This document shows, piece after piece, positions 1-11,351 of a stretch of 64,000 nt of DNA. This DNA comes from Sulfurovum sp. AR (GTDB lineage: Bacteria > Campylobacterota > Campylobacteria > Campylobacterales > Sulfurovaceae): contig NZ_AJLE01000011.1 of the NCBI RefSeq assembly GCF_000296775.1, positions 46,610-110,609 on the forward strand, given 5' to 3'. Made by a program: the position numbers and the translations under genes. The notes below the pieces were generated by a model that saw nothing but the letters and a program-made list of their open reading frames with translations, ran no database searches and had not been told where the DNA came from. Each line of letters begins with the position of its first letter. Position 1 is the first letter of the stretch.

Positions 1-2742
<2,742 letters not shown>

Positions 2743-2880
2743 TTATCCTTATTTCGGTTTAGTTTGGTTTATGTAGTGTGTTTAATGTGTATATATTGGG
2801 TATACAAAAAAACTATTGCCGTGAGGGTATGAAAATGTCTCCGAATAGTTTATCGCTATATCCAATGAGGTTTGTGACTT

Positions 2881-2905
2881 GAGCTTAGGCAATTTGCCTA
2901 AGCTC
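2881..2905 (-). terminator. Hairpin between rplL and rpoB (attenuator or processing site)
   Basis: A perfect inverted repeat with 12-base arms (GAGCTTAGGCAA and its complement) around one central base lies just after the rplL stop. No U-tract follows on the minus strand, so it is more likely a partial attenuator or RNase processing site, as known between rplL and rpoB in other bacteria, than a full terminator. Confidence 0.6.
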
Positions 2906-2921
2906 TTCTAAATAATAAAAA

Positions 2922-3293
2922 TTATTTAAGCTCGCATTTAGCGCCAGCTTCTTCAAGTTGTTTCTTGAAGTCTTCTGCTTCTTCTTTAGAAACACCTTCT
3001 TTAAGTACAGATGGAGTCTCTTCAACAGCAGCTTTCGCTTCTTTAAGACCAAGACCAGTGATTGCTCTTACTGCTTTAATAGCGTTGATTTTTTTATCAC
3101 CTGCATCAACAAGTACAACGTTAAACTCTGTTTGTTCTTCAGCAGCTTCAGCAGCTACTGCTCCACCACCAGCTACTACTGTAGCTTGTGCAGATACACC
3201 AAATTTTTCTTCAAATTCTTTTACAAGCTCAGAAAGCTCAAGTACTGACATGTTTGAGATAAACTCAAGAACATCTTCTTTAGTTGTTGCCAT
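2922..3293 (-). CDS. rplL: 50S ribosomal protein L7/L12
   Basis: This 123-residue protein is the L7/L12 stalk protein that recruits translation GTPases. It has the expected plan: a helical N-terminal dimerisation domain (about 1-33), an Ala/Gly-rich hinge (about 38-55) and a C-terminal domain with the conserved [12 protein letters not shown] helix. Length and composition are normal. It follows rplJ in the same transcript, with a hairpin downstream before rpoB. The strong codon bias produces long antisense open frames on the plus strand that are not genes. Confidence 0.98.
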   Translation of the reverse strand: MATTKEDVLEFISNMSVLELSELVKEFEEKFGVSAQATVVAGGGAVAAEAAEEQTEFNVVLVDAGDKKINAIKAVRAITGLGLKEAKAAVEETPSVLKEGVSKEEAEDFKKQLEEAGAKCELK

Positions 3294-3374
3294 AATTAAT
3301 TCCTTAAATTATAATTATATGAAATGAAACATTTTACAGTTTCAAATTAAAAGAGCCTCGTGGCTCTCACCACT

Positions 3375-3860
3375 CTACGCCTCTTCTTCTTTTTTTACTG
3401 CTAATGCATTCAAACCAATTGTAAAGTTTTGTACCGGTGCATTCCAAACATTAAGAAGCATACCGATAAGCTCGTCTCTAGTAGGAAGTTTAGCCATTGC
3501 ATTAATGGTTTCCAAGCTAGCAACTTCACCCTGGATCAAACCAGTTTTGATTGAAAAAGTATTTTTAAAATCAGTAGCTGCTTTGTCAGCGATTTTACAA
3601 GGTGTAACTTGTGCATCACCCCAGATTACAAGGTTTGTTTCTGTAAACTCAACATCTTCACACCCAGCATTTTTTAATGCGATACGTGCTAGTTTGTTTT
3701 TTACAACTTGGACTTTGATCTCTTCATCTTTTGCAAGATTTCTTACAACTTCAAGATTCTCAACAGTCATACCTTTGTAATCACAAACGATAATGGCACC
3801 AGCGTCTTTAAACTCTGCTGTCATTTCTGCAACTAGTTCTTCTTTTCTAGTTCTAGTCAT
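3375..3860 (-). CDS. rplJ: 50S ribosomal protein L10
   Basis: This 161-residue protein is L10, which anchors L7/L12 dimers to the 50S subunit. The N-terminus MTRTRKEELVAEMTAEFKDA and the segment VVKNKLARIALK are typical of the family, as is the helical C-terminus. The ATG is preceded by GGAAGGAG, a strong ribosome binding site. A structured leader precedes it (3861-4020), as expected for autogenous control of the L10 operon. Confidence 0.98.
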   Translation of the reverse strand: MTRTRKEELVAEMTAEFKDAGAIIVCDYKGMTVENLEVVRNLAKDEEIKVQVVKNKLARIALKNAGCEDVEFTETNLVIWGDAQVTPCKIADKAATDFKNTFSIKTGLIQGEVASLETINAMAKLPTRDELIGMLLNVWNAPVQNFTIGLNALAVKKEEEA

Positions 3861-4020
3861 ATAATTCTCCTTCCGACCTCTAAAAGGGTTCCCCTAAAGG
3901 ACCATATATTCTTTCGAATATATTAATTAAGCTTTCGCCCCTCTTATCTTTGACCTAAGATTAATGAGTAGTAAAAATTACCCTCAAACAAAAACTACAC
4001 CCGTAATTTTTATTTGAAGA
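3861..4020 (-). promoter_or_regulatory. Candidate L10 leader RNA
   Basis: The untranslated stretch between rplA and rplJ contains a perfect 8-bp stem capped by a GAAA tetraloop (3904-3923, ATATATTC-GAAA-GAATATAT on the minus strand). Next to it is a G-rich segment ending at the ribosome binding site. L10 leaders that bind L10-(L12)4 sit in this position in many bacteria. The assignment rests on position and the hairpin; a covariance-model search would decide it. Confidence 0.45.
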
Positions 4021-4025
4021 TAATA

Positions 4026-4047
4026 TAAAGAAGGCACACGCCTTCTT
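4026..4047 (-). terminator. Hairpin after rplA
   Basis: The inverted repeat AAAGAAGGC-ACAC-GCCTTCTTT gives a 9-bp stem just downstream of the rplA stop. An AT-rich stretch without a clean U-run follows on the minus strand. It may separate rplKA from rplJL expression partly, or be a processing site. Confidence 0.5.
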
Positions 4048-4057
4048 TATGCATGGA

Positions 4058-4762
4058 TTATTTCATCTCCATTAATTCTGCAGTATCTAAAGTGATAGAT
4101 GGGCTCATTGTAAGTGAAATCGCACCATTCGTGATATATCTACCTTTTGCAGATGCTGGTTTTGCTTTATTGATCGTTTCAAGAAGTGTTACAAAGTTTT
4201 CTTTGATCTTCTCTTCTGAAAAAGAAACTTTACCAATACCAGCGTGGATGTTACCTTTTTTGTCTACTCTAAAGTTAACCTGTCCACCTTTTGCATTCTC
4301 AACTGCTTTAGCCACATCCATCGTTACTGTACCAGTCTTAGGGTTTGGCATAAGTCCTTTTGGCCCAAGGATTCTTGCTACTTTACCAAGAACACCCATC
4401 ATGTCTGGTGTTGAGATAACGATATCAAAATCAATGTTACCCGCTTGAATTGATTCGATAAGATCTGTAGAACCTACCAAATCTGCACCTGCTGCTTTTG
4501 CTTCATCAGCTTTAGCGTCTTTTGCAAATACTGCTACTCTTACTGTTTTACCAGTTCCATTAGGAAGAACAACTGATCCTCTAACCATTTGATCCGCATG
4601 TCTTGGGTCAACGTTCAAGTTAAGTGCAACTTCAACTGTTTCATCAAATTTAGCCGATTTAAGGTTTTTAAGTGTAGCCATTGCTTCATCAACACTATAT
4701 GTTTTAGTCACATCTACTAGTTTAAGTAGCGCTTCTCTTCTTTTACTTGGTTTTTTTGCCAT
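4058..4762 (-). CDS. rplA: 50S ribosomal protein L1
   Basis: This is L1, which binds 23S rRNA at the E-site stalk and represses its own operon. The internal ATG at 4762 ([15 protein letters not shown]) is chosen because it has GGAG eight bases upstream and gives 234 residues, the length of E. coli L1; the frame stays open nine codons further upstream without such support. Segments [16 protein letters not shown] and [12 protein letters not shown] are L1 hallmarks. It lies 64 bases after rplK. Confidence 0.97.
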   Translation of the reverse strand: MAKKPSKRREALLKLVDVTKTYSVDEAMATLKNLKSAKFDETVEVALNLNVDPRHADQMVRGSVVLPNGTGKTVRVAVFAKDAKADEAKAAGADLVGSTDLIESIQAGNIDFDIVISTPDMMGVLGKVARILGPKGLMPNPKTGTVTMDVAKAVENAKGGQVNFRVDKKGNIHAGIGKVSFSEEKIKENFVTLLETINKAKPASAKGRYITNGAISLTMSPSITLDTAELMEMK

Positions 4763-4826
4763 TTTATTCTCCGCTTTATATGCTCCCACATTTCAAATCA
4801 TGTGGTTATGATTGTCTTTAAAAAGA

Positions 4827-5252
4827 CTAGTCTACGATCTCAACACCCATACTTTTACAAGAACCAGCAATAATGTTCGCTGCCATTTCTCTGTCGTTTG
4901 TGTTAAGGTCAGCAATTTTTTGATCAATAATTTCGTCTAATTTTGCTTTAGTGATAGTTCCAACTTTGTTAAGAAGTGGATTATCCGTACCTTTTTTAAT
5001 ATTTGCTGCTTTTTTGATAAGGTCACTTGCAGGCGGTTGTTTTGTTTCAAATGTAAAACTTCTGTCTGCATATACTGTAACGATCACAGGGATCTTGAAC
5101 CCCATTTTATCTTTTGTTTTTTCATTAAAAGCTTTACAAAACTCCATAATGTTTACACCACGTTGTCCAAGTGCAGGACCTACCGGTGGTGATGGATTTG
5201 CTGATCCAGCTGGGATCATCATTTTGAACTTTTCAGTTATCTTTTTTGCCAT
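4827..5252 (-). CDS. rplK: 50S ribosomal protein L11
   Basis: This 141-residue protein is L11, part of the GTPase-associated centre. It shows the N-terminal proline-rich signature [20 protein letters not shown], followed by [10 protein letters not shown], and ends [12 protein letters not shown]. It lies between nusG and rplA in the usual order. The start is fixed by family alignment. Confidence 0.98.
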   Translation of the reverse strand: MAKKITEKFKMMIPAGSANPSPPVGPALGQRGVNIMEFCKAFNEKTKDKMGFKIPVIVTVYADRSFTFETKQPPASDLIKKAANIKKGTDNPLLNKVGTITKAKLDEIIDQKIADLNTNDREMAANIIAGSCKSMGVEIVD

Positions 5253-5286
5253 CTGTTCTTCCTTTGTTTGAATTGACCTTTAGGTC

Positions 5287-5817
5287 TTATAGTATTTTTT
5301 CTACTTGTGTGTAGAGTATTTCAACCGGTGTATTTCTACCAAAGATTGAAACATTCAACTTTAACTTACCATGGTCAAGATCATACTCTTCTACCATACC
5401 TGTAAAGTTTGCGAACGGACCGTCAATAATACGTACCATTTCGCCTGTTTCAAAATCAACTTTAGGTCTTGGTGCAGCTTTTTGCTCCATTTTGTCTAAA
5501 ATCACTTTGATATCTGCCTCTGAAAGTGCAGTAGGTGTCTTTTGTTCACCGATAAATCTAGATACTCTTGGCAAAGATTGTATCTTATGCCAGAGGTCAG
5601 TATCCAGGTCTATATGTGCGAAAGCATACCCAGAATACAATGTTCTTTCAGTAATCTTTTTTACGCCGTTTTTAACTTCGATCACTTCTTCTGTAGGAAC
5701 GACTACACGTTCAAGCTTCTCTTCAATCCCATGATCTTTGACAAGTTGTTCGATCGCTCTTTTTACAGCTTGCTCAGAACCTGAATATGTTTGAATTGCA
5801 TACCATTGATAAGCCAT
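5287..5817 (-). CDS. nusG: Transcription elongation and antitermination factor NusG
   Basis: This 176-residue protein is NusG. The N-terminal NGN domain starts MAYQWYAIQTYSGSEQAVKR, with the SGYAFAHIDL core. The C-terminal KOW domain is about residues 120-176 (GEMVRIIDGPFANFTGMVEE). It binds RNA polymerase and couples transcription to translation or Rho. secE lies 8 bases upstream and rplK 34 bases downstream, the classical order. Confidence 0.98.
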   Translation of the reverse strand: MAYQWYAIQTYSGSEQAVKRAIEQLVKDHGIEEKLERVVVPTEEVIEVKNGVKKITERTLYSGYAFAHIDLDTDLWHKIQSLPRVSRFIGEQKTPTALSEADIKVILDKMEQKAAPRPKVDFETGEMVRIIDGPFANFTGMVEEYDLDHGKLKLNVSIFGRNTPVEILYTQVEKIL

Positions 5818-5825
5818 TGTCTATC

Positions 5826-6005
5826 CTATAAAACTGATGATACGATTGATGACATGAGAAAGTCGACCAATGCTAAAAATATTGATATTACAGTTACTAC
5901 GAGAACAACTGCTAAAAATGCTTGTCTTACTTGTACTTTTGTTGGAAATATAACTTTATGAATCTCCGCTTTCGCGTGTGCTATAAATGTTGAAAGTTTT
6001 CCCAT
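5826..6005 (-). CDS. secE: Preprotein translocase subunit SecE
   Basis: This 59-residue protein is the short, single-membrane-span SecE. It begins MGKLSTFIAHAKAEIHKVIF, with the conserved amphipathic segment and PTKVQVRQAF before the membrane helix (about residues 30-52). The ATG at 6005 is chosen over a longer frame to 6056 because the extension would run into tRNA-Trp and adds nothing conserved. AGGTAA precedes the ATG. SecE joins SecY and SecG in the inner-membrane translocon. Confidence 0.96.
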   Translation of the reverse strand: MGKLSTFIAHAKAEIHKVIFPTKVQVRQAFLAVVLVVTVISIFLALVDFLMSSIVSSVL

Positions 6006-6023
6006 ATATATTACCTTTACTTG

Positions 6024-6099
6024 TGGCAGGCCAAGAGGGACTCGAACCCCCGGCACCTGGTTTTGGAGACCAGTGCTCTACCAACTGAGCTATTGGCCT
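6024..6099 (-). tRNA. trpT: tRNA-Trp (anticodon CCA)
   Basis: A full cloverleaf can be drawn on the minus strand. The acceptor stem is AGGCCAA/TTGGCCT, the anticodon arm CTGGT-CTCCAAA-ACCAG gives CCA, the T-arm contains GTTCGAGTC, and the 3' CCA is encoded. It lies between rpmG and secE, as in most Campylobacterota. Confidence 0.98.
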
Positions 6100-6150
6100 A
6101 GAAATGATACTATGGGACAAAGCCCGATAGTATTAAACAAAAGTCTCCGA

Positions 6151-6303
6151 TTACAGCTTCATCTCTTTGTGTACTGTATGGCATTTACACCATTTACAAT
6201 ACTTTTTAAGAGCAAGTTTCTCTGTTGTCGTTTTCTTGTTTTTATTGGTGTGATAGTTACGTCTTGTACATTTCTCACAACCTAAGTGAACTGTTTCTCT
6301 CAT
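6151..6303 (-). CDS. rpmG: 50S ribosomal protein L33
   Basis: This 50-residue frame begins [19 protein letters not shown] and ends [15 protein letters not shown]. The CxxC pairs (Cys9/Cys12 and Cys36/Cys39) make it the zinc-binding (C+) form of L33. It lies between tuf and tRNA-Trp, where rpmG is expected. Its ATG has GGAG eight bases upstream. Confidence 0.96.
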   Translation of the reverse strand: MRETVHLGCEKCTRRNYHTNKNKKTTTEKLALKKYCKWCKCHTVHKEMKL

Positions 6304-6354
6304 TGTTATCTCCTATGATAAGTGCGCAAGAGGCAAGCCTCCTGCATGGTGTTA

Positions 6355-7563
6355 TTAAGCAATAATCTTAGAAACAACACCGGCACCAACTGTTCTACCA
6401 CCTTCACGGATAGCGAACTTAGTACCTTCATCAAGTGCAACAGGAGCGATAAGCTCAACATTGATTTTAACGTTGTCTCCTGGCATAACCATTTCAGTAC
6501 CTTCTTGAAGTTGAACTGAACCTGTTACGTCTGTTGTACGAACGTAGAACTGTGGTCTATAGTTGTTAAAGAATGGAGTATGTCTACCACCTTCTTCTTT
6601 AGTAAGAACATAGATCTCAGCTTCAAATTGAGTGTGTGGAGTGATTGATCCTGGCTTACAAAGAACCATACCTCTTTGTACAGCCTCTTTATCGATACCA
6701 CGGATAAGAACACCACAGTTGTCACCAGCTTCACCACAATCCATCTCTTTACGGAACATTTCAACACCAGTTACAGTTGTTTTTTGAGTATCTTTAAGAC
6801 CAACGATCTCAACTTCGTTACCAACACATACAGTACCTCTATCAACTTTACCAGTTACAACTGTACCACGACCTTGGATAGTAAAGATATCTTCGATAGC
6901 CATTAGGAAATCTTTATCAGTTTCTCTTACTGGCTCAGGAATATACTCATCTACAGCGTCCATAAGTGCATAGATCTTTTCAGACCACTCACCAGCAGTA
7001 CCAGCTTTAGCTTCTTCAAGTGCTTTAAATGCAGAACCAGATACGATTGGAGTATCGTCACCTGGGAAGTCATACTCAGAAAGAAGTTCACGTACTTCCA
7101 TCTCTACAAGCTCTAACATCTCTTCTTTATCTTCTTCATCAAGTTGATCTTCTTTGTTCAAGAATACAACGATGTAAGGTACACCTACTTGCTTAGAAAG
7201 AAGGATGTGCTCTCTAGTTTGTGCCATTGGACCATCAGTCGCAGCGATAACAAGGATCGCACCGTCCATTTGAGCAGCACCAGTAATCATGTTTTTAACG
7301 TAGTCCGCGTGACCTGGACAGTCAACGTGAGCATAGTGTCTAGTTTCTGTTTCATACTCTACGTGAGAAGTAGCAATTGTAATTCCTCTTTCTCTCTCTT
7401 CAGGTGCGTTATCGATTTGATCATAATCCATTGCTGCAGCACCAGTTTTAAGACCTAAACACATTGTGATTGCAGCTGTCAATGTAGTTTTACCGTGGTC
7501 AACGTGACCGATAGTACCGATGTTAACATGCGGTTTCGTTCGTTCGAATTTTTCTTTAGCCAT
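6355..7563 (-). CDS. tuf: Elongation factor Tu
   Basis: This 402-residue GTPase delivers aminoacyl-tRNA to the ribosome. The G-motifs are GHVDHGKT (19-26), DCPGH (81-85) and NKED (136-139), followed by the two beta-barrel domains. The Glu in NKED, where E. coli has Cys, is common in Campylobacterota. The ATG has AGGAG upstream. It lies behind four tRNA genes and appears to share their promoter at 8227-8255. Confidence 0.99.
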   Translation of the reverse strand: MAKEKFERTKPHVNIGTIGHVDHGKTTLTAAITMCLGLKTGAAAMDYDQIDNAPEERERGITIATSHVEYETETRHYAHVDCPGHADYVKNMITGAAQMDGAILVIAATDGPMAQTREHILLSKQVGVPYIVVFLNKEDQLDEEDKEEMLELVEMEVRELLSEYDFPGDDTPIVSGSAFKALEEAKAGTAGEWSEKIYALMDAVDEYIPEPVRETDKDFLMAIEDIFTIQGRGTVVTGKVDRGTVCVGNEVEIVGLKDTQKTTVTGVEMFRKEMDCGEAGDNCGVLIRGIDKEAVQRGMVLCKPGSITPHTQFEAEIYVLTKEEGGRHTPFFNNYRPQFYVRTTDVTGSVQLQEGTEMVMPGDNVKINVELIAPVALDEGTKFAIREGGRTVGAGVVSKIIA

Positions 7564-7686
7564 GCTATTCTCCTAGCGTAATATGATTTAAAGGCAGTAT
7601 TATACCTAAATTTTCTTAGACCCCATACCTATATGGACAGAACTATTACAAAGCTGTAATACTTTTGTCCATACCATCATGGAGGG

Positions 7687-7761
<75 letters not shown>

Positions 7762-7879
7762 AACTCTATTGTATATAATTAAATGCGTGCGTCAAAGTCA
7801 TAAATGAATAAAAAAGGAAAGCTTTTATATGTGAAGTTATTAGTCTGTTAAATACATAATTCACACAGCTCCCAGTTTA

Positions 7880-7955
7880 TGGAGCGGGCGAAGGGATTCG
7901 AACCCTCGACAGCCTGCTTGGAAGGCAGGAACTCTAGCCACTGAGCTACGCCCGC
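7880..7955 (-). tRNA. tRNA-Gly (anticodon TCC)
   Basis: Minus-strand cloverleaf: acceptor stem GCGGGCG/CGCCCGC, anticodon arm CCTGC-CTTCCAA-GCAGG giving TCC, T-loop TTCGAAT and encoded CCA. Confidence 0.98.
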
Positions 7956-7977
7956 ATCTTTTATGCGATTTAACATA

Positions 7978-8062
<85 letters not shown>

Positions 8063-8111
8063 ATAATGTTTAAATCATTACTGGTCAAACACTGATAATT
8101 ATATTTTTTCA

Positions 8112-8188
8112 TGGAGCTGGTGAAGGGACTCGAACCCCCGACCTGCTGATTACAAATCAGCTGCTCTAGCCAACTGAGCTACACCAGC
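8112..8188 (-). tRNA. tRNA-Thr (anticodon TGT)
   Basis: Minus-strand cloverleaf: acceptor stem GCTGGTG/CACCAGC, anticodon arm GCTGA-TTTGTAA-TCAGC giving TGT, T-arm GTTCGAGTC and encoded CCA. It is the first gene after the operon promoter. Confidence 0.98.
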
Positions 8189-8226
8189 ACCATCATTAAA
8201 AGTTGTTATACTTAAAATGGACGGGA

Positions 8227-8255
8227 ATTATAGACAAAAAAGTTTTTAATGTCAA
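8227..8255 (-). promoter_or_regulatory. Perfect sigma70 promoter of the tRNA-tuf operon
   Basis: On the minus strand TTGACA (8250-8255) is followed by exactly 17 bases and then TATAAT (8227-8232). This is a full consensus sigma70 promoter pointing at the tRNA-tuf-ribosomal genes. The predicted start lies about 30 bases before the first tRNA. Campylobacterota promoters usually lack a good -35 box, so this is a notably strong promoter. Confidence 0.9.
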
Positions 8256-8345
8256 GGGTTTTAGGTAAATTTGTAAAAATTTCTCTTTTTTAGGTAATTT
8301 CTATAGAATACACCCACATAAAATGAAGATCATAGGCTATATAGA

Positions 8346-9080
8346 ATGAAAATACTACTGGCACCAAGTGAAACCAAAAAAACAGGTGGAGAACGCTCTT
8401 TCGATCCTAGTACATTACTCTTTGAAGCGCTTTTGCCTTACAGAACCAAACTCCTGCATACCTATACTAATGTATTGCAAAAAGGGGATATCCCCACACT
8501 GTCAAAAATGTTCGGACTCAAAAAAGAAGCAGATATCCTTGCACACAAAAAAGATATCATTCATGAACTTACGATGAAAGCCATTCAAAGATATACAGGT
8601 GTAGCATTTGACCATCTGGGGTATGATGCATTGGATGAGAAGGCACAAGCATATATCGACAGCCATGTCATCCTCTTTTCAAACCTGTTTGGTCCCATCC
8701 GTTCTTCAGACCTCATCCCTGAGTATAAACTCAAACAGGGAGAGGCTGTCGGTGGCATCAAAACAGAGAAGTTTTACCATGAACACGCTGCAGCACTGAT
8801 GGAAGCATACCTGGCTGAGGATGAGATACTGGATCTCCGTGCAGGTTTTTATGACAAATTCTATAAACCCACCAAACCCTATACTACACTCAAGTTCATC
8901 AAAGAGGGGAAAGTCGTTAGTCATTGGGCAAAGGCGTATAGAGGTATCGTCCTGCGTGAGATCGCCAAAGCGGGTATAGAAACCCTCGAAGCGTTCATGA
9001 AACTGCCTATAGAAGGGCTGAGTATTCAAGAGATCCAAACGAAAAAAAATAAAACTGAAATCATTTATGAGATAGGGTAA
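8346..9080 (+). CDS. yaaA: YaaA family protein (DUF328/UPF0246)
   Basis: This 244-residue protein matches the YaaA family, linked in E. coli to limiting intracellular iron during peroxide stress. Hallmarks are the N-terminal ILLAPSETKK, AIQRYTGVAFDHLGYDAL, a segment around LFGPIRSSDLIPEYKL, and the C-terminal KVVSHWAKAYRGIVLREIA. It is cytosolic, with no signal or membrane segment. It is divergent from the tRNA operon, and two short plus-strand genes follow closely. The family is clear; the biochemical role is not settled. Confidence 0.9.
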   Translation: MKILLAPSETKKTGGERSFDPSTLLFEALLPYRTKLLHTYTNVLQKGDIPTLSKMFGLKKEADILAHKKDIIHELTMKAIQRYTGVAFDHLGYDALDEKAQAYIDSHVILFSNLFGPIRSSDLIPEYKLKQGEAVGGIKTEKFYHEHAAALMEAYLAEDEILDLRAGFYDKFYKPTKPYTTLKFIKEGKVVSHWAKAYRGIVLREIAKAGIETLEAFMKLPIEGLSIQEIQTKKNKTEIIYEIG

Positions 9081-9082
9081 AG

Positions 9083-9181
9083 ATGAAACTCCCTAGTGAT
9101 GCAACACTCTATAAAGTATTTATTTTTCTTTTAGTACTGATGGTTGTATTGGGTATACTATTTGATACAGATTATAATTAA
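9083..9181 (+). CDS. Putative 32-residue single-span membrane peptide
   Basis: The frame starts two bases after the yaaA stop and encodes 32 residues. A short polar N-terminus (MKLPSDATLYK) leads into one hydrophobic helix (VFIFLLVLMVVLGILF) and a short acidic tail (DTDYN). The next gene starts 9 bases downstream, so it fits a translationally coupled gene in a three-gene run. It may be a small membrane protein of unknown role. It could also be a chance frame, as the ribosome binding site inside the yaaA end is weak. Confidence 0.55.
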   Translation: MKLPSDATLYKVFIFLLVLMVVLGILFDTDYN

Positions 9182-9190
9182 GGAAAAGCG

Positions 9191-9523
9191 ATGAAAGAAA
9201 ATCTTTTTGAAATGGGTGCACATTTTGAAGAGGGATGGTCATCGGACAATAAAAAGAAACCCTCTCAAAAAACCTCTACAGAGATCAGACCACCAGAGAA
9301 ACATCAATTGCATGTTGCAAAAGAGAAACGACGAGGTAAAGTGGTTACCATCGTCAAACCTTTTTACTTAGATAAAACAGATCTTCAGGCTCTGCTCAAA
9401 ACGCTTAAAAAAAAGCTTGGTACAGGAGGTACGCTCAAAGATGACACTTTGGAGTTCCAAGGAGACATCCCTGAACTGCTGCGTACCTATTTGGAAGCTT
9501 TGGGGTATCGGTTTAAACACTAG
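9191..9523 (+). CDS. SUI1/eIF1-like translation factor (YciH family)
   Basis: This 110-residue protein has a poorly conserved charged N-terminus (1-45) and a C-terminal SUI1 domain. The domain includes KVVTIVKPFYLDK and LKKKLGTGGTLKDDTLEFQG, with the typical basic KKKLGTGGT loop. Homologues resemble eukaryotic eIF1 and bind the small ribosomal subunit. AAGGAAAAGCG precedes the ATG. The role in bacteria is only partly understood. Confidence 0.9.
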   Translation: MKENLFEMGAHFEEGWSSDNKKKPSQKTSTEIRPPEKHQLHVAKEKRRGKVVTIVKPFYLDKTDLQALLKTLKKKLGTGGTLKDDTLEFQGDIPELLRTYLEALGYRFKH

Positions 9524-9538
9524 ATAACCCCATAGGGC

Positions 9539-10813
9539 TTACTTGCCTATCGCCAACGCATAGAGTACCATTTCCTCATTCTCCACAAATGCATTGACCT
9601 CGTCATCATAATAGGCCCCGATACCAGAACACCCTATACCCATATAGAGTGAAGCCATATAAAGTCTATGTCCTATAATGCCGGCTTTCTGGTAAAGTGC
9701 CTGATAGTTCTCTCCTTTGGAAGTGAGGAAAAAGGCTACCGCTGCCTGCATGGAGAGACTATACTGTTCCAAACTCAAATACCCCGCTTTTCTGGCAAAG
9801 TCTCCATACTTTATATACTCACCTTCTTTATAGAGTCCCAACGGCATATCAAGCACCCGGTTGATGACGACATACACAGAGACCTCTTCATCGCAGTCAC
9901 TGGGTACAGGCTGGTGTATCGCTTCCATAATATAATTAAACTGTCCCTTGGTGATCGCACCTTCCTGAAAACCTCGCTGGGATCTACGTGTAAAGATCGT
10001 CTCTTGGAGTTTTGTCGTATTATAGGTAAACGTAGGGGTTTTCACTTCCCGTCTGCAGGATCTTAACTGCATCGTTTCATGATACGCCTGTTCTATAAGT
10101 GCATTACGTTCAAAGGTTCCACTGGCTTCAACATAAGGGAGGGAGAACTCTATGGTGTCTACTTTCTCTCCTTCTATCGGTCTCACCATAGCACACCCAG
10201 ACAAGAACCACTCTCTCTCCCCAAACCCGAACATAAGATTAAGTTTTTCTCTGTCTATATCATACCGCACTTCCACTGCATTCGATTGAAGCAATGCGGA
10301 TGCTTCTATGCTCCCTAAAAGGTGTCCCGCATCCAGAAGACAATATCTGAAGGCACGGTTCTTATATTTCCACGAAGAACGATAATAAACAGCAGAGACC
10401 AAAAACAGGTACCCTTGCATAGCGGTGCTATATCCCAAATAAGGTTCTAATCCCTCCTGTTTGGTAATACGTTGTAGCAGTGTCAAAGAGGAGGAACGTA
10501 CTTCATAATGGTATATACCATCTTCTATACCTTCTACCCCTCGTGCCTGAAAATAGAGTTCATTAGGGTAGAGCGCACCTGCAGAAGGGTTGATGCGCAG
10601 GTAATACTCTCCGCTTGGATAACTTTTCTTTGCAGTCAATCCTGCAATATGGTATAGAAAATGGTCTGCTTCTTTTTCCAGATCCAATTTTCGTTTTTCA
10701 TACTGTACTGGATAGTTTTTATAGGTACTGGGTTGATCCTCCCAAGAGAGCCTGTTAGGATTGGTGCGTACAGAATTGTAGGAGTGTTTGGTTGTACTAT
10801 GGTACCAAAACAT
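9539..10813 (-). CDS. SagB-like double nitroreductase-domain protein
   Basis: This protein of about 424 residues contains two nitroreductase-fold halves. The N-terminal half includes TKHSYNSV and the cofactor-type motif RINPSAGALYPNELY; the C-terminal half starts near FTRRSQRGF. The pattern matches SagB/ThcOx-type FMN oxidoreductases, which in other systems oxidise azolines in peptides. No precursor peptide or YcaO gene is nearby, so a peptide-modifying role is not supported. The ATG at 10813 is preferred over one at 10828 because it has GAGG six bases upstream. It overlaps the end of the DUF309 gene, indicating coupling. Confidence 0.85.
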   Translation of the reverse strand: MFWYHSTTKHSYNSVRTNPNRLSWEDQPSTYKNYPVQYEKRKLDLEKEADHFLYHIAGLTAKKSYPSGEYYLRINPSAGALYPNELYFQARGVEGIEDGIYHYEVRSSSLTLLQRITKQEGLEPYLGYSTAMQGYLFLVSAVYYRSSWKYKNRAFRYCLLDAGHLLGSIEASALLQSNAVEVRYDIDREKLNLMFGFGEREWFLSGCAMVRPIEGEKVDTIEFSLPYVEASGTFERNALIEQAYHETMQLRSCRREVKTPTFTYNTTKLQETIFTRRSQRGFQEGAITKGQFNYIMEAIHQPVPSDCDEEVSVYVVINRVLDMPLGLYKEGEYIKYGDFARKAGYLSLEQYSLSMQAAVAFFLTSKGENYQALYQKAGIIGHRLYMASLYMGIGCSGIGAYYDDEVNAFVENEEMVLYALAIGK

Positions 10814-11159
10814 CAAAAACCTCAGCATGTCTGATCTTCAAAGACTCGATCTTTTGACAGGCTTTCTTGAAAAGTGCTGCATGCGCAATACTCTCTGTGC
10901 ACAAATGTTTATGTCGTTCATAAGAGGCTATGACTGTTTTCGCTTTCTTTTTCATATCTTTGCGGTTACGTTTAATATGTTCAAATGTAATCGCCCCATT
11001 GATCAACCCCTTTGCCAGGTTCGCCAAGGGATGTCCACCGAGCCTCAAAGGATGCCAGGCCTCTTCCAGCACTTCATGTGCCTCAAAATATTCTTCTTTA
11101 TCAAGCAATTCAAGGTACGTTTTGAGTGCACCTTCTAGATCATCATTCATTGTTAACAT
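10797..11159 (-). CDS. DUF309 family protein
   Basis: This 120-residue all-helical cytosolic protein has the DUF309 signature: EYFEAHEVLEEAWHPLRLGG followed by LAKGLINGAITFEHIKRNR. The His and Glu residues suggest a metal or small-molecule site, but the family's function is unknown to me. It overlaps the SagB-like gene downstream by 17 bases and is probably its partner in a two-gene operon. Confidence 0.85.
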   Translation of the reverse strand: MLTMNDDLEGALKTYLELLDKEEYFEAHEVLEEAWHPLRLGGHPLANLAKGLINGAITFEHIKRNRKDMKKKAKTVIASYERHKHLCTESIAHAALFKKACQKIESLKIRHAEVFDVLVP

Positions 11160-11351
11160 AATGTATTTTAACTCTTTTTCTATCTATATTTGTCGGTGCC
11201 ATGACATTTCTATCGTCAAGTAAAACACCTATTGACCTTAGAGGCAAGATACTTGCCTCTCTCTTCGGATTTGCTTAAAACAAATGGATTCTTTTCATAT
11301 TTTGTTCCATTTCGTGTATAATAGATCCAATATAGCATAAAGTAGCCAGAT

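Noticed and set aside
2958..3327. Long plus-strand open frames opposite rplL
   Set aside because: They mirror the strong codon bias of rplL; no ribosome binding site and Ser/Phe-rich composition.
9539..10813. Azoline peptide (RiPP) cluster around the SagB-like gene
   Set aside because: No YcaO, transporter or precursor peptide gene is near.
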